Notes under the pieces: model-generated
What the model saw: only the letters and a program-made list of their open reading frames with translations
Told to the model about the DNA's origin: nothing
Database searches by the model: none
Origin: Glossina fuscipes
Lineage: Eukaryota > Arthropoda > Insecta > Diptera > Glossinidae
Assembly: GCF_014805625.2 (NCBI RefSeq)
Contig: NW_023998433.1
Coordinates: forward strand, 3,361,647-3,425,646
Direction: 5' to 3'
DNA length: 64,000 bases
In this document: piece after piece, positions 1 through 10,479 of the stretch
How positions within the stretch are numbered: the first letter of the stretch is position 1
Layout: each line of letters opens with the position of its first letter
Program-made: the position numbers and the translations under genes

Positions 1-185
1 TTCTATGATCAGCTACAGAACAGCATATTAATACAATATATTACTTTATTAAAACTACTAGGCTCAATATCTAATGTACTTTCATAAATGAGTGTCAGTA
101 GCCCGTGTTGCTGGTGTCAATGTGTTCTTTTTTAGTCTAAGAATTTATTTCATTACTCTAAAATTATAATCATAATAAAATGTAG
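1..185 (+). mobile_element. 3' end of an I-clade LINE, cut by window edge
   Basis: This is the 3' untranslated tail of the same non-LTR retrotransposon family as the element at 61-64 kb on the other strand. The shared blocks are an ATCAGCTACAGAACAG-like stretch, which in the long copy encodes the last residues of ORF2, a GTTGCTGGTG block and the terminal AGTCTAAGAATTTATTTC block, followed by TAA-type repeats. The copy carries extra sequence in its middle relative to the 61-kb copy. The 5' part lies outside the window. No coding capacity is visible here. Assignment to the I clade rests on the better preserved copy and on the TAA-repeat tail, which is typical of the I factor. Confidence 0.75.
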
Positions 186-923
186 TAAAAAAAATGATAT
201 ATTTTGAAGAATAAAATAATTAGGAAAAATAATTATAATATTAATTTTTTGTTAGCAAATGGATACAAATGGCATAAAATAGAAAAACTAATTATAAAAA
301 AAAATTTTTGTTAACAAATAGGTAGGTATAAAAAAATTTTCACATGAAAATACCAAAAATAAAAACAGCCAAAATTCTGTTACTTATACTCACACTTATA
401 ATTGTTTAAGCAAAATTACGCACAACCGCACTCAACTATCTCTGCTTTCACGCGAATGTACTCACGCAAAGATCTATTGAATACGCACATAGATGTGAAT
501 AGTGTGTAATCTTATGCATACTTGTCGTTCAAATTTCAGTAAATGCTCTCATTTCAGTTCGTTTATTCTCTCTTACAGTCTTTGATATCCTTTGGTTTTA
601 TCGAATGACTTGATCTAGTGCTAATAATTTTGCTGCGCAAATGTTGCTAGCGAAGTGTACTCTCTTATATATATAATTTTTTTGACAAAAGTTACTTGTG
701 CAGAAAAACTTTCTAAAATTACTAATTAATTTTCCTAAATTATGGTGTAAAAGATTATTCATATTTGCGGATTCAATCTTGAACCAATCTTTTATATATG
801 TCCAGGCTTCCCTTTGAAATTTTATATACGGCTCACAGTCATGTAATAAATAATAATAATAATAATATATATAATCAAATATATATATATATTTATATAT
901 ATACTCACTATTATATATACTAC

Positions 924-932
<9 letters not shown>
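186..932. other. AT-rich DNA without a recognisable gene
   Basis: Only short AT-rich frames occur here. From about 840 onward the DNA passes into imperfect AAT and TA repeats. I see no gene or mobile element. Confidence 0.6.

Positions 933-969
<37 letters not shown>
933..969. repeat. TA microsatellite
   Basis: An uninterrupted TA dinucleotide run, set in a wider TA/AAT-rich stretch from about 842 to 1012. The open frame through it encodes only Tyr/Ile low-complexity sequence and is not a gene. Confidence 0.95.
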
Positions 970-972
<3 letters not shown>

Positions 973-1499
973 CTTTTCTTATATATCTGTGTCTCTAGAT
1001 ATATATATATTCACGTTTCTTTCACTATTGTGCTTTTTTGCCGGAGGATCATATCTGAATTGCGTAAGTAATAATTATTTAAATCTGCAGACTTAATGAT
1101 CAATTTCAAAAAACGCAAAGTACGTTTGCAAATGAATTTCATACGGAGGCGGACAGAAAAATATATACGAAGTGTATTTTTCAGTTTTATGCCATCGAAA
1201 TTGTAAAAGGTAGCTTCCATAAGGCTCACACCACCTTTTTATATAAGGCAAAATTCCCACGGGAATCAATCTTTGCAGTTACTGCTTTTATGTTGCTGTA
1301 GTAGCTTTTTCAGCTATTAAGTGTGAATAGTGAAAGTAGGTCGCATATATATGAATTAATTTAAATAATAATATTATTTTTGTCGATCGGATCATTGTAC
1401 TGATGGAAGAAGACGTCTCCAAAATTATGGAAAAACCTACAAATTGTTATCAAGAATTTTTTGAACCTAAGAAAAAGTATTGAAAGAGCGGAGCAGTTA

Positions 1500-1760
1500 G
1501 AAAGGAAGCTGGCTCCGATAATCGCACGATAATTCTAACAAAACGAGATTCCTTCAAATTGTCTAAAACAATTTCCAATGAAATTGGTAACGCTATATCT
1601 TTCTGAACTGTTCATCGGCGATTATGACGTGCCAATCTATCAATAACATTGCTCGGAAACTTCCTTTGCTTAGAACAAATAATTTCGAAATGGGAAAGCA
1701 CATCGCGTTAGCTTATAAAAATGCAGACCAAAAGGCGAAGAAAGATATGACAGGAATTCA
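1500..1760 (+). pseudogene. Tc1-like transposase relic
   Basis: This is a decayed fragment of a Tc1-family transposase, N-terminal paired-like region. Translation gives a block around RTIILTKRD and LSKTISNEIG, then TVHRRL with stop codons, then after a frame change NIARKLPLLRTNN and a following Lys/His-rich stretch. In intact Tc1 proteins this order corresponds to the second helix-turn-helix (the V-RRL segment) followed by the R-A-R-K-P-L-L segment before the catalytic domain. At least two stops (about 1604 and 1624) and one frameshift break the frame. The catalytic DDE part is not seen, and terminal repeats were not found. It is an old dead copy with no expected activity. Confidence 0.7.
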
Positions 1761-1822
1761 TGGAATATCTTCTTCCTTCCATCTTTTCTTAAGTTTTCAA
1801 TATTACTATCATTATTTATTAC

Positions 1823-1999
1823 TATTATTATAAAATTTAGCCATAGAAACAAATCTTAAGACTAAGATCTGTCCTTTAAAGCACTAGTATGCGCCTAAAA
1901 GCCCATCAACTTTATTAAAAAACCTCTCCCGCACTTGAGATTGAACCCGCATCCATTGGGATTGAATTGTTATCCGCGACTCTTTGCTTACTCACTACT
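1823..1999 (-). mobile_element. tRNA-derived SINE, copy A
   Basis: Read on the minus strand, this repeat has a tRNA-like head with a B-box-like GGTTCAATCTC at 1937-1947, a unique middle, then a tail CTAAATTTTATAATAATAG that runs into AAT repeats. It aligns over its whole length with the copy at 9.47-9.67 kb, at roughly 70 percent by eye. The A box is degenerate. The last 40 bp before the AAT repeats match the 3' end of the I-clade LINE in this window, so the SINE probably borrowed that LINE's machinery. It was transcribed by RNA polymerase III in life and encodes no protein. Confidence 0.7.
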
Positions 2000-2445
2000 A
2001 ATAGAAGAAAAATAGAAAAGAATACTCCTAACCAACATAAGCAATATGCACCTATTTTTCTTTGCACCTCTGTATGTGCGGTACAATGTAATTTAATTTT
2101 GCAATGACTGGTGAAGAATGCGTAATTAAAAAAGACAGGGTAAGGTTTTTTTGAATAAGGATATACATATTTATTTATGCACTTATATTATGCATTCACA
2201 TATTTTTGCAAAAATTTGATAAGAAGTACACAATTGCAACAATTGAGTGCACTCACGGTGTAGTTTGCAGCCAGTTCCTGTTTCAGCTGCTAAGTATTTT
2301 TTCGACTTAATTTATCTTTTAAAGTGTCTGCCAGTTTTCTGATAAACGTCATATAATATTTCAATACCTCCGACTGTAACGTTGGTGGCTGGTTTCAGAA
2401 CTGACCCACGCCCAAAATAATGCTTTAATTATAACACTAACATTA
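2000..2445. other. Gene-free stretch before the mariner insertion
   Basis: AT-rich sequence between the SINE and the mariner. I see no gene or repeat that I can identify. Confidence 0.5.
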
Positions 2446-2447
2446 TA

Positions 2448-3714
2448 TTAGTTTGGGGAAAAAGAAATCCATTATTTTTATATGAACTTCAGGACTTTAT
2501 TTAACACGCTTCGGATTGTCCGATTTGGGTCAAATATGCACCGTTTTGTTGTATGATTTGTTGCCATTTTAAAGGTAAATTCAAAATGCCTCTCTCATAG
2601 AAGTCCTGGGCTCTATTTGCAAAAAACTCTAGTAGTCGATTTTCACAACCCTCCCTAGATTCCAATTTTTTATCATCAAAGAAATTTTGCAATGCAAGGA
2701 AAAGATAATAATCGCTTGGTGCCAAGTCCGGACTGTATGGCGGATGCATTAAAACTTCCCAACCAAGCTCCCGAAGTTTCTGGCGAGTCACTGTAGATGT
2801 GTGTGGCCTAGCGTCGTCCTGGTGGAACACGACACCTGTCCTGTTGGCCAATTCTGGCCGTTTCTGGTCAATCGCTATCTTCAAACGGTCCTGTTGTTGA
2901 CATTAGAGATCAGAATTTAGCGTTTGGCCATATGGAAGCAACTCATAATCAATAATCCCCTTCCAGTCCCACCAAATGCATACCAAAACCTTCCTGGCCG
3001 TTTGAGGTGCTTCACCGCCCTTTGACCACGATCGTTTTCGCACAGGGTTATCGTATATGATCCATTTCTCATCTCCAGTCACCATCCGGTTAAGAAATGG
3101 GTCTATCTCATTCCGTTTGGCCAAGGCTTCGCAGATGGAAATTCGATCCATCATGTTTTTTTCTGTTAATTGGTGTGGCCCCCAAACCTCGAGCTTCTTC
3201 TTGAATCCAGCTTTATGTAAATGGTTTAAAACTCTTTTATGGTCGATTTTTAGCTCCTGGGCGATGTTACGACTGCTAACGTGCCGGTCAACTTCGATCA
3301 TTTCTCCGATTTTATCGACATTTTCGACGACCGGCCTACCTGTGCGAGGTGCATCTTTAACATCAAAAATTCCTGAACGGAATCTACGAAACCAAAATTG
3401 CACATAATTGGCTGTTACAGTATCGGAACCATACACACCATTCACAATTTTAGCCGCCTGGCTTGCATTTTCGCCTTTGTCAAAGAAAAACTGTAAAATG
3501 TACCGAATTTTCTCTTTGTTCACTTCCATTTTTAACACGCTGTAACTCACAACTGAATGTACCAAACAAAAAAAAGCTAAAGAATTTTTTTTACTGCGAA
3601 ATGTCACCTTTCCAACGAGTATAAATCTGAAATTATTTGATCGATACTTTACGAGAAATCTATCAGTGCAGCCATCTACCGAAAAAATAATGGATTTCTT
3701 TTTCCCCAAACTAA
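2448..3714 (-). mobile_element. Near-complete mariner transposon
   Basis: A 1267-bp mariner-family DNA transposon. The termini are perfect inverted repeats of 32 bp (2448-2479 and 3683-3714), beginning TTAGTTTGGGGAAAAAG. TA dinucleotides, the mariner target duplication, flank it at 2446-2447 and 3715-3716. The flanks read TATA, so the exact border could move by two bases. The size is close to that of an intact mariner (about 1.3 kb), and both ends are undamaged. The single transposase frame inside is interrupted only once, which makes this the youngest DNA transposon in the window. Confidence 0.95.
2501..3529 (-). pseudogene. mariner transposase with one in-frame stop
   Basis: The transposase cuts and pastes its own element at TA sites. 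From the ATG at 3529 the frame runs 342 codons to 2501, the usual mariner length of about 345. The N-terminal helix-turn-helix region starts MEVNKEKIRYIL and is followed by the W-PH motif as WGPHQL, the first catalytic Asp in VTGDEKW, the second in HQDDARPH and the third in YSPDLAPSDYYLF. The spacing fits the D,D34D class. One TAA codon at 2903-2905 interrupts the frame between the first and second catalytic Asp. The frame is otherwise continuous, so a single substitution explains the loss. The linker has WGPH rather than the usual WVPH. Similarity to the mellifera/capitata group is my impression only. Confidence 0.93.
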
Positions 3715-3716
3715 TA

Positions 3717-4490
3717 TATTGAAAACCTACATTCAGTTTTTCGATTTTTTAACGCCGCACCGTTCGCTTGACTACCCTATTTAATAAGGTGCACAATAAT
3801 GTTCGCTGTCTCTTCTTTCATCATAAGTTCAGAACCACTTTCTCGAATTGATTGAAGCATGTCTGTCATTCTGTGTGTCCTGTTTTCTCCATGTCGCAAT
3901 TTTTTTTCATGACATTTGGTAAATGGACGTATTTTGATCCAAGGATGAACGCTGTTGAAGCAGTTCAGAACAATACCATTCGTTCTATTATAACGCCTTA
4001 TTTGGAAAAATAGTTGTATGAATAACTACTAAGCGGTATATGGTATTTAATATTGGGCTGTCGTCGATTAAAATGTTATTTAATTACGGAACTGAACCAA
4101 AATTTTGAAAAAAAATTATTATATTTTCCAATATCGTTTCGACAGAAATTACAACGCTTCGGCGGTTTGTCAAAAAATTCATAGATTGTGAAATTGTCCT
4201 ACTTGACTAGAGAGTTACTTCACTCTCTCCTATCAACAATTAATGACAAAAGCGATTAACTGAATTAAAACGAACAAAATTTATTAATAGGAAAGTTGTC
4301 ATCTCACATCAAAAGAATGGGCATCTTATTTTCGCGATTCGTTATGTGATTAATTCATAATTTAAAGCGTTGTTAATATCAAAATATTATTGCTGTTAAG
4401 AGGTTTAAATGTACGTTAAATAGAAAATACGGAAAATAGAAAAGAATTTGCAAAATAATGATTAGACCTTTTATTGACAAACTCGCAACA
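3717..4490. other. Gene-free stretch after the mariner
   Basis: AT-rich sequence with many stop codons in all frames and no recognised element. Confidence 0.5.
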
Positions 4491-4496
4491 TTAAAT

Positions 4497-4573
4497 AATG
4501 TCTTTTTTTTTAGTCTAAGAATTCAATTCATTAGTCTAAAATTAAAATAATAATAATAATAATAAATAATTAT
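4497..4573 (+). mobile_element. Short 5'-truncated I-clade LINE tail
   Basis: Only the terminal LINE block is present: a T-run, AGTCTAAGAATTC, a CATTAGTCTAAAATTA block and an AAT repeat tract. Extreme 5' truncation is normal for target-primed insertion of this element class. It matches the tails at 134-185 (+) and 61325-61395 (-). Confidence 0.7.
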
Positions 4574-5429
4574 AACCGAAGATTATGCCTGATCCAACCA
4601 TTTTCGACCAATTTACACTGTTATTCGTTATTTTCGGGTATACTTTCGTATTTCAATCTTTTTAAGCAAGTGTAGCTGAAAATTTTTCAATAATTCGCCC
4701 TACTATGGTTCGCCACAAAGTTTACCGCAAAATAAAACATTTTTATTACATTGATGACATTTTATTCAATTTTTCCATAACCAAGAAGCGAAGTAAAGCA
4801 GCGGAACGCATAAGCCGGGGCAAATGTTGATGGTGTGCTAAATGTCTTGCTGGTAAGAGAGTTTAAGACAGTATCAAAAAAAGGATACGTTGTGGTTGCT
4901 CTTGTTATTATTGTTGATATTGTGGTGGGAGCAATGATGATGATGACAAATGACGTTAGTCATAATTTAATGACGGTTATTTTGCTACAATGTTATAATG
5001 TACGAACAAAAACACACTTCAGCTCACTGTCAATAGCTAAACAACAATTCAACCACGAAAATCGTTAAGCAACAAAGTAATCTTTATACACATATTCCAC
5101 TTAGCTCGTTTTTATGATTGATGGTAAATGGCGAGGAACGACAAGTTTGTTATAAATTGACAATAACATAAGATGAATATAGAAATGGTTACATATGCTT
5201 GAAAAAGTATTACTGCATAGAATTTATGCATAACAAGTGTACATTTGCTTAGCCAAAGAATTCGACGATGAAGTGCTATAAAAACTTTGTGCGACGTAAA
5301 CAATATAAAATTTTTTTTATTGAAAACCTACGACTGGAGAAATAAAAATTAATGTAAAAATTAATGTGTACTTGAACTAACTTTAAACCTTAAAAAGGCA
5401 TTATGTCGAAAATTAATTTTTGTTAACTA
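4574..5429. other. Gene-free stretch
   Basis: AT-rich DNA. The open frame from about 4835 is Val/Met-rich and lacks any family signature, so I do not call it a gene. Confidence 0.5.
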
Positions 5430-5682
5430 TTATCGGCTGCCAAGCTTATGCATGTTTGCGATGGCTTAGGGGTTCACTTGCGATTTGGTCCTGTACCGGC
5501 TGAGGTTGGGGCTCTATGGTAATTGTGTACATGCTTTTTCTCCTTTTTATTTGTTTTATTGTACTTATACTAAGTTTTAATATTAATTAATTTAAGATTT
5601 ACCTTAAGAGTCAATTGAACTCGACTGCCAATTTGTTTTAGTTGAGTTTCCTGTATAAGTGGAATAAATAAATAAATTAAAA
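5430..5682 (+). repeat. Dispersed repeat, LINE 3' end or SINE, copy 1
   Basis: This 250-bp unit is repeated at 43108-43392 on the opposite strand. The conserved parts are a head around TATGCATGTTTGCGATGGCT, a middle around CTGTACCGG and a 3' part with TTGAACTCGACTG and TTGAGTTTC. It ends in an AAAT-type tail (AATAAATAAATAAA). The tail indicates target-primed retrotransposition. The head contains TGGCTTAGGGG, which resembles an RNA polymerase III A box, but I find no convincing B box. It may be a SINE or the 3' untranslated end of a LINE. I cannot name the family. Confidence 0.65.
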
Positions 5683-6713
5683 GTTTATTTCACTATTCTG
5701 ATATATCGTTAAAGTATAGCATCATTTTACTTTTAAATAAACAATTAAAGCGTACTTACGCAAATTACAATTTTAATAGAAAAGATCAAGATTTTCTATA
5801 GTCTGTAGTTTTCATCGAATTTATATTAAAATAATAGTTGTTTAAGTCAATTAGAAAATGTTTATACAGCCAAATAATTTTGTTTAAGCAGAATTATGTT
5901 TCTTTATTATTTCTTTGTTTCTTCTGTTTCAGCTCTTAAGAAAATCTCTCAATAGAATATTTACAGAAAACTTTTAGATTTTAATTAAATGTAAAGCCTC
6001 ATGCAAATGTTGCAAATTAATATTTACTATGAAAAATATGCAAATGTACACATACATATGGACACTGAATGCAAACCTATGGAAAATATGAGTAAAAGCA
6101 AAAGAAGAAACAACCAAAATCCTGGAAAGGAGGCTGAAATAAGTATATCATTACGAATCTTATGCAACCTACCACCTAGACAATAAAAATAAAAGTAACT
6201 TAACCCATTTCGTGATACGAAAAAATTGTGGATATGCATCTAGCGCGAATATGCTCGCTTCAAATACACCAATAACATCTGCGGCCATAATAATGGGCCA
6301 TACGTGCGGAAATTATTACTACTGTGCTCATGTGATCAACAACCGGCATATAAATTTTCTAAGATTTTTAATTCGAAGTTTTGTAAACACTAATGTAATG
6401 AAAAATTTAGTATACCATCGTGCAGTCATAGTGGGTGTAATGCTGTTGTGTAAATTAAGGCAGCATTGGGAGACATAATATGAGGACGGTAAAGCACAGC
6501 AACAATATTTTTCCTTAATACATAACGAACTTTTATACACACTCACACACTAATACCTACGTCAAGTAAAGAAATGTTTTTGCATAAGTGAACTGAACTG
6601 AGGGAATAAATTGAAAAGCAGGCAGGCTGTCAGTTTTAGTTGTTTTGTGTGCTTATTCAAGCCTTTACCATTTTCCTGCATATATGTTTGTACCTACATG
6701 TTTTCCCTCTCCT

Positions 6714-6750
<37 letters not shown>

Positions 6751-7851
6751 CTCTTTCTTTATTTCTTGCTTTCATCTTCCCGTGCTCGGAATGCGCGTGT
6801 ATGCGTTTGCAAATGTATCTTAATGTGTGTAATGATATTGCAGCATAAATCTACCTACATACTTTTCACGTACACACACACGCAAATAGGCAGACAAGTA
6901 TATATCTATTACTTACTGTACAATACGCTTTATATTGCTTTTTCTTAATATTCACAGTAAATATAAAAAAATTTTAGGAAATACGAAAACCTCACTCCCT
7001 TCTGTCCTACCTGTTATAGTAAAAAAAACACTGATGAAGTCATGGTGATGCAACCCTATACTAAAAGTTGTAATATACCGTACAACATTTATAATAACAA
7101 TAAACCAAGTTGGCAAACAGTTATTTTGTCTTCTACTATATATAGGATAGTATTTTCTTTGTTAAATATGATGTACGTGGCCAGAAAACGTGTCTATACC
7201 TGCGTGCTCAACTTCTAACTCTAGATAAAATTTTTGTCAAATTTCTCAATAAGAAAAATAATTTTCTGCGATATTTCTTCCAAGTAAAAGCAAACAGAAA
7301 CTAACGAAATTTGCTGATGAGAAGTCTTGTATTGATCCCAAAAATATGCACAATCTCGACAAAGTTAACAAAAAAATAGTTAAATGTATTCGTTACATTA
7401 ACTACAACATAAAGAAAAAAAAATTTCGTATATGAAAATACAGCAAACAAAGCGAATTAAATTACATACATATATGTATGTATTTCTTCACAATACCTTT
7501 CCATCTTGGCATCCTTCGCTTAGATCCATCCCGGTTTGTTAAGAAAATCAATCTCTTTTTATGACTGCGCAATATCATACACAAACGCGAAAGTGGCTGT
7601 TTAATTTTACTAGGAGAACGTAATAATATAGAGCTTAATATAATAGAAGCATGGCAGCTCTAAAGTAAACTTCTTAGCATATGCAATTCCACAGTAATTT
7701 CATATTTTTTTATACTGCATCGTAAAATATGCAATGAAAACATTTCTAATTCCATCATTCAAGTAGCAAAGTGATTGTTATATTTTCATAATAGAATTTT
7801 TTTTTTTTTTGCTTACATCGAATGTTGACTGTAAAGCTATGGTTGGTATTA
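5683..7851. other. Gene-free stretch
   Basis: AT-rich DNA with a CT microsatellite near its middle. The overlapping frames around 6.2-6.9 kb arise from the microsatellite and TA/CA-rich sequence. No gene is supported. Confidence 0.5.
6719..6744. repeat. CT microsatellite
   Basis: An uninterrupted CT dinucleotide run. It produces Ser/Leu repeats in three frames, which explains the spurious open frames here. Confidence 0.95.
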
Positions 7852-7870
7852 CAGTCAAACCTGTTTTTGT

Positions 7871-8080
7871 GCGGTAGATAGGGACCGCAGAAAAAAAACC
7901 GCACAAAAAAAATATGCAAAAACTTCATAAATAGCTATAAGAAATAATTTTTCACAGCATATGAAATAAAATTTTTTTATGCGGTAGAGAGGGACCGCAT
8001 AAAAAAAGTCTCACTTAGAAAATATGTCAAAGCTTCACGAAATAGCAAGAAAGTGCTTTCCAAACAAAATAAATAATTAA
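7871..8080. repeat. Tandem 110-bp subterminal repeat of the pogo element
   Basis: Two diverged units start GCGGTAGATAGGGACCGCA (7871) and GCGGTAGAGAGGGACCGCA (7981). Both continue with an A-run, a TATG(C/T)AAA block and AACTTCATAAATAGC-type sequence. The second unit repeats the inner half of the terminal inverted repeat. Confidence 0.7.
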
Positions 8081-8152
8081 ATTACACATTGAAACATTTA
8101 AAAAAATTTTAATTTCTAATTTTAAACAAGGAGAAATGTACATAATTCAATA

Positions 8153-8605
8153 CTACTCGTCGTAGTTCAAAACGCGCATATTTTTGCGATGAACTGGTTC
8201 GTAATCGCTTTCGTCACTTGAAGATACTACAGTTGATTTATTTTTTGTTAACATGTAGTCGGTGATAAGTTTTTGCGACGATGGTCGTTTGGTCAGCTGT
8301 TTGTAAACGTCGCGATAGCCAGATATATACAATCGAAGCTCTTTTTGGAATTTCAAACTTCTTTGAGAATTGTTATCTATTTTAAGAAAATGCTTTTCCA
8401 ATTTGCTGCAAAGCTGGATCCCTGCATATATTTTATCCGCTGTAATAGATTCCGGTCCGTCTTCATGATCTGTTAAGTTATTGATAATGTCACTATCATT
8501 TACGGTTTCGTCCTCAATCATTTCAATAAGATCATTTAATATTGCAATTTTAGTTTCTAATGTAATTGTCTTTCTTTTCACTTTTTTTTGGTTACGATTA
8601 TTCAT
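8153..8605 (-). CDS. Truncated pogo/Tigger transposase-like ORF, no DDE domain
   Basis: This 150-aa open frame has an ATG at 8605 and lies wholly inside the pogo element. Residues 7-27 (KKVKRKTITLETKIAILNDL) resemble the start of the CENP-B-type DNA-binding region of Tigger/pogo transposases. Residues 58-105 are helical and Leu/Lys-rich (KIYAGIQLCSKLEKHF) and resemble the conserved tail that follows the catalytic domain. The last part is acidic and Ser-rich (SSSDESDYEP). No DDE triad and no complete second helix-turn-helix are present. The likely origin is a large in-frame internal deletion that joined the two ends. If expressed, it could only bind DNA or partner proteins, not transpose. That role is inference. 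Confidence 0.6.
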   Translation of the reverse strand: MNNRNQKKVKRKTITLETKIAILNDLIEMIEDETVNDSDIINNLTDHEDGPESITADKIYAGIQLCSKLEKHFLKIDNNSQRSLKFQKELRLYISGYRDVYKQLTKRPSSQKLITDYMLTKNKSTVVSSSDESDYEPVHRKNMRVLNYDE

Positions 8606-8993
8606 TTTAAGGGAGTACTTATGACTAAAAATAAAATAAAAATCATAAAAAACTATATCTAAATAGGGAAAACAATTAATTTACCTTTAATCTCACTATA
8701 AAATTAATCCTGTCTTAATGGTTAAAAGGTCAGCAATTAACTAAAGTTATTAGATGGCGCAGTATGTATTGAAATTGGCTGATGCAATAGGTATGAAAAT
8801 GGCTGTTGCAATGTGTACATACACACTGATGGCAAAAAAAGTAATGCCAACACAGTTCAGATTGACCTAATCTCTCGGCGAAATTCAATGTGTCGATATT
8901 CATATACCGCGCAAAAAAAAAAAGAATCGCACAATAAGAATCGCACAAAAAAAGCGCATAAAAAGAGACCGCACAAAAACAGGTTTGACTGTA

Positions 8994-9471
8994 TATATAT
9001 TCTTAAGATGCTACATGCTTGACACAAACACTTCATATCATTGTATAAGGATTTCAAAACTGCAATGAACTACAATTTTCGTCTGTGCCCATTTACTTTA
9101 ACGTCGCTCACGACTGGCTATTGTTAGTCGTTAATCTTAAAAATTCGAAGTTTTTCATAAAGTTCATCGTTCTGAATTAAGGAACAAATCATGAAAATAA
9201 TATACAATTTTAACTTCATATTAACTAAAAAGTAAAAAGTAAACGATTAGAAAGTTTAACCAAGTGTTTTTCTTTTTTAATACAGTTGAGCATTTAAACC
9301 ATACAAAAGTGTTCTATAAGTAGGCGAACATAACTAGCGAAAAATTAGGATTCGCAATATCGTTGGAAGTGAACACGCGAGGTTATTTAATAATAATTTC
9401 TAATTTATTTGAATTTTCTTCTTGTCTTTATACTTAAAGGGAATGAAAACACTGCTCTAGTAACATCTCAA
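8994..9471. other. Gene-free stretch
   Basis: AT-rich DNA between the pogo element and the second SINE copy. Nothing recognised. Confidence 0.5.
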
Positions 9472-9622
9472 TCCGCCTGAGTGACCGAGTAGGCAAGAGT
9501 CTCGACTAGCAACTCAGTGGTCGTGGGTTCAAATCTCAAGTGCGGTAGAGTTTTTAATAAAAGCCGAAGCCTTAGATGCTAATGCTTTAAAACTTAAGCC
9601 TTTAGATTTATTCTTTGGCTAA

Positions 9623-9666
<44 letters not shown>
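9472..9666 (+). mobile_element. tRNA-derived SINE, copy B
   Basis: This is the better preserved SINE copy. The head carries an A-box-like TGACCGAGTAGG at 9482-9493 and a B-box-like GGTTCAAATCT at 9526-9536. Their spacing matches that of a polymerase III internal promoter in a tRNA. The cloverleaf stems do not pair well, so it is a SINE head and not a working tRNA. It continues with GTGCGGTAGAG, a unique body and TTGGCTAAATTAATAATAAT, then a long AAT repeat. The last block before the repeat matches the I-clade LINE tail. Copy A at 1.8 kb lies in the opposite orientation. Confidence 0.8.

Positions 9667-9667
<1 letters not shown>
9625..9667. repeat. AAT microsatellite forming the SINE tail
   Basis: About 13 uninterrupted AAT units directly follow the SINE body. 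The tract is probably the amplified TAA tail left by insertion. Confidence 0.9.
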
Positions 9668-9668
<1 letters not shown>

Positions 9669-10479
9669 GTAACATGTCATGAAAGCAGATATTATCCTAT
9701 CAATTAAGTTAACCATAACATAGATACCAATAATACCCATTCTTAGGTGATTTCTTTCATATCAACTTAACTGTGACATACACACATGCAACACAGTAGC
9801 GAAATTATCAATTCTCGTTTCTAGATTTTTGTTAAACAGAGGAATCTTTTTCGCTTTTTGAAAACGCAAATAACACTATTTTCCATAAGCATCTTAAACC
9901 CACGAAATCCTTTTATGAAAGGCGTTTTCTTTGCTTTTAATTCAGTTATGACATAACGATTATTTTCACTTTGGTGGCGTTTTGACTTTTCATTTTTGCG
10001 ATAACATTTACAAATTATTTTTTTTCTGCAGTAAAAATACACACAAAATATATAAATTATAATTTTATTCAATTTCGCACCGGTGAAGATAAATTTCCTT
10101 ATATTCATCGATGAAATTGGATTGTTCTCAGGAAGTAGAGATTCCTTCGAACAATTTGAAACGCTTTTTCCATTTACTTAAAGTGTGCAGATAACTGAAT
10201 TATTAAAACCAAAGTCAATCAATTGCGGCTTAACTTACGTACGTACATTGTAAACCATAGAAAGTAAGAAAGTTAAAATCATTTCGGAGAAACTAAGATG
10301 ATTGCTTTAGATATTCCTAAGTCGACCGACTGAGTGGGGCCTGATGGTTGTGTTTGCTTTTAGTAACTTCGCAAATTTGTAAAAGTTTTACAAAAGCCTG
10401 CAAACGTTGGACATGATAATACAATAGAACATCCCTTGCACAAGATATGTGCTGGAAGTCTCCAAAGAAACAACCAATG
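9668..10479. other. Gene-free stretch
   Basis: AT-rich DNA. The 95-codon minus frame near 9.8-10.1 kb is Lys/Phe/Ile-rich with no domain signature, so I do not call it. Confidence 0.5.

Larger units (their letters stand above)
7852..8991 (-). mobile_element. Internally deleted pogo/Tigger transposon
   Basis: A 1140-bp element bounded by perfect 24-bp inverted repeats (7852-7875 and 8968-8991) that begin CAGTCAAACCTG. TA duplications flank it at 7850-7851 and 8992-8993. CAGT ends with a TA target are characteristic of the pogo/Tigger branch of Tc1/mariner elements. The left side holds two imperfect tandem units 110 bp apart, starting at 7871 and 7981. The right side holds several CGCACAA/CGCATAA motifs that echo the inverted repeat and could be transposase-binding sites. 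A full element should be over 2 kb with a DDE transposase, so this is a shortened copy. It would depend on a full-length relative for movement. Confidence 0.85.

Noticed and set aside
3057..3407. Plus-strand 116-codon open frame inside the mariner
   Set aside because: It is antisense to the transposase, has no domain and exists because the transposase frame is well kept.
9476..9545. Possible functional tRNA gene
   Set aside because: A- and B-box-like sequences are present, but the acceptor and anticodon stems do not pair, and the sequence continues into a repeat body shared with another copy. It is a SINE head.
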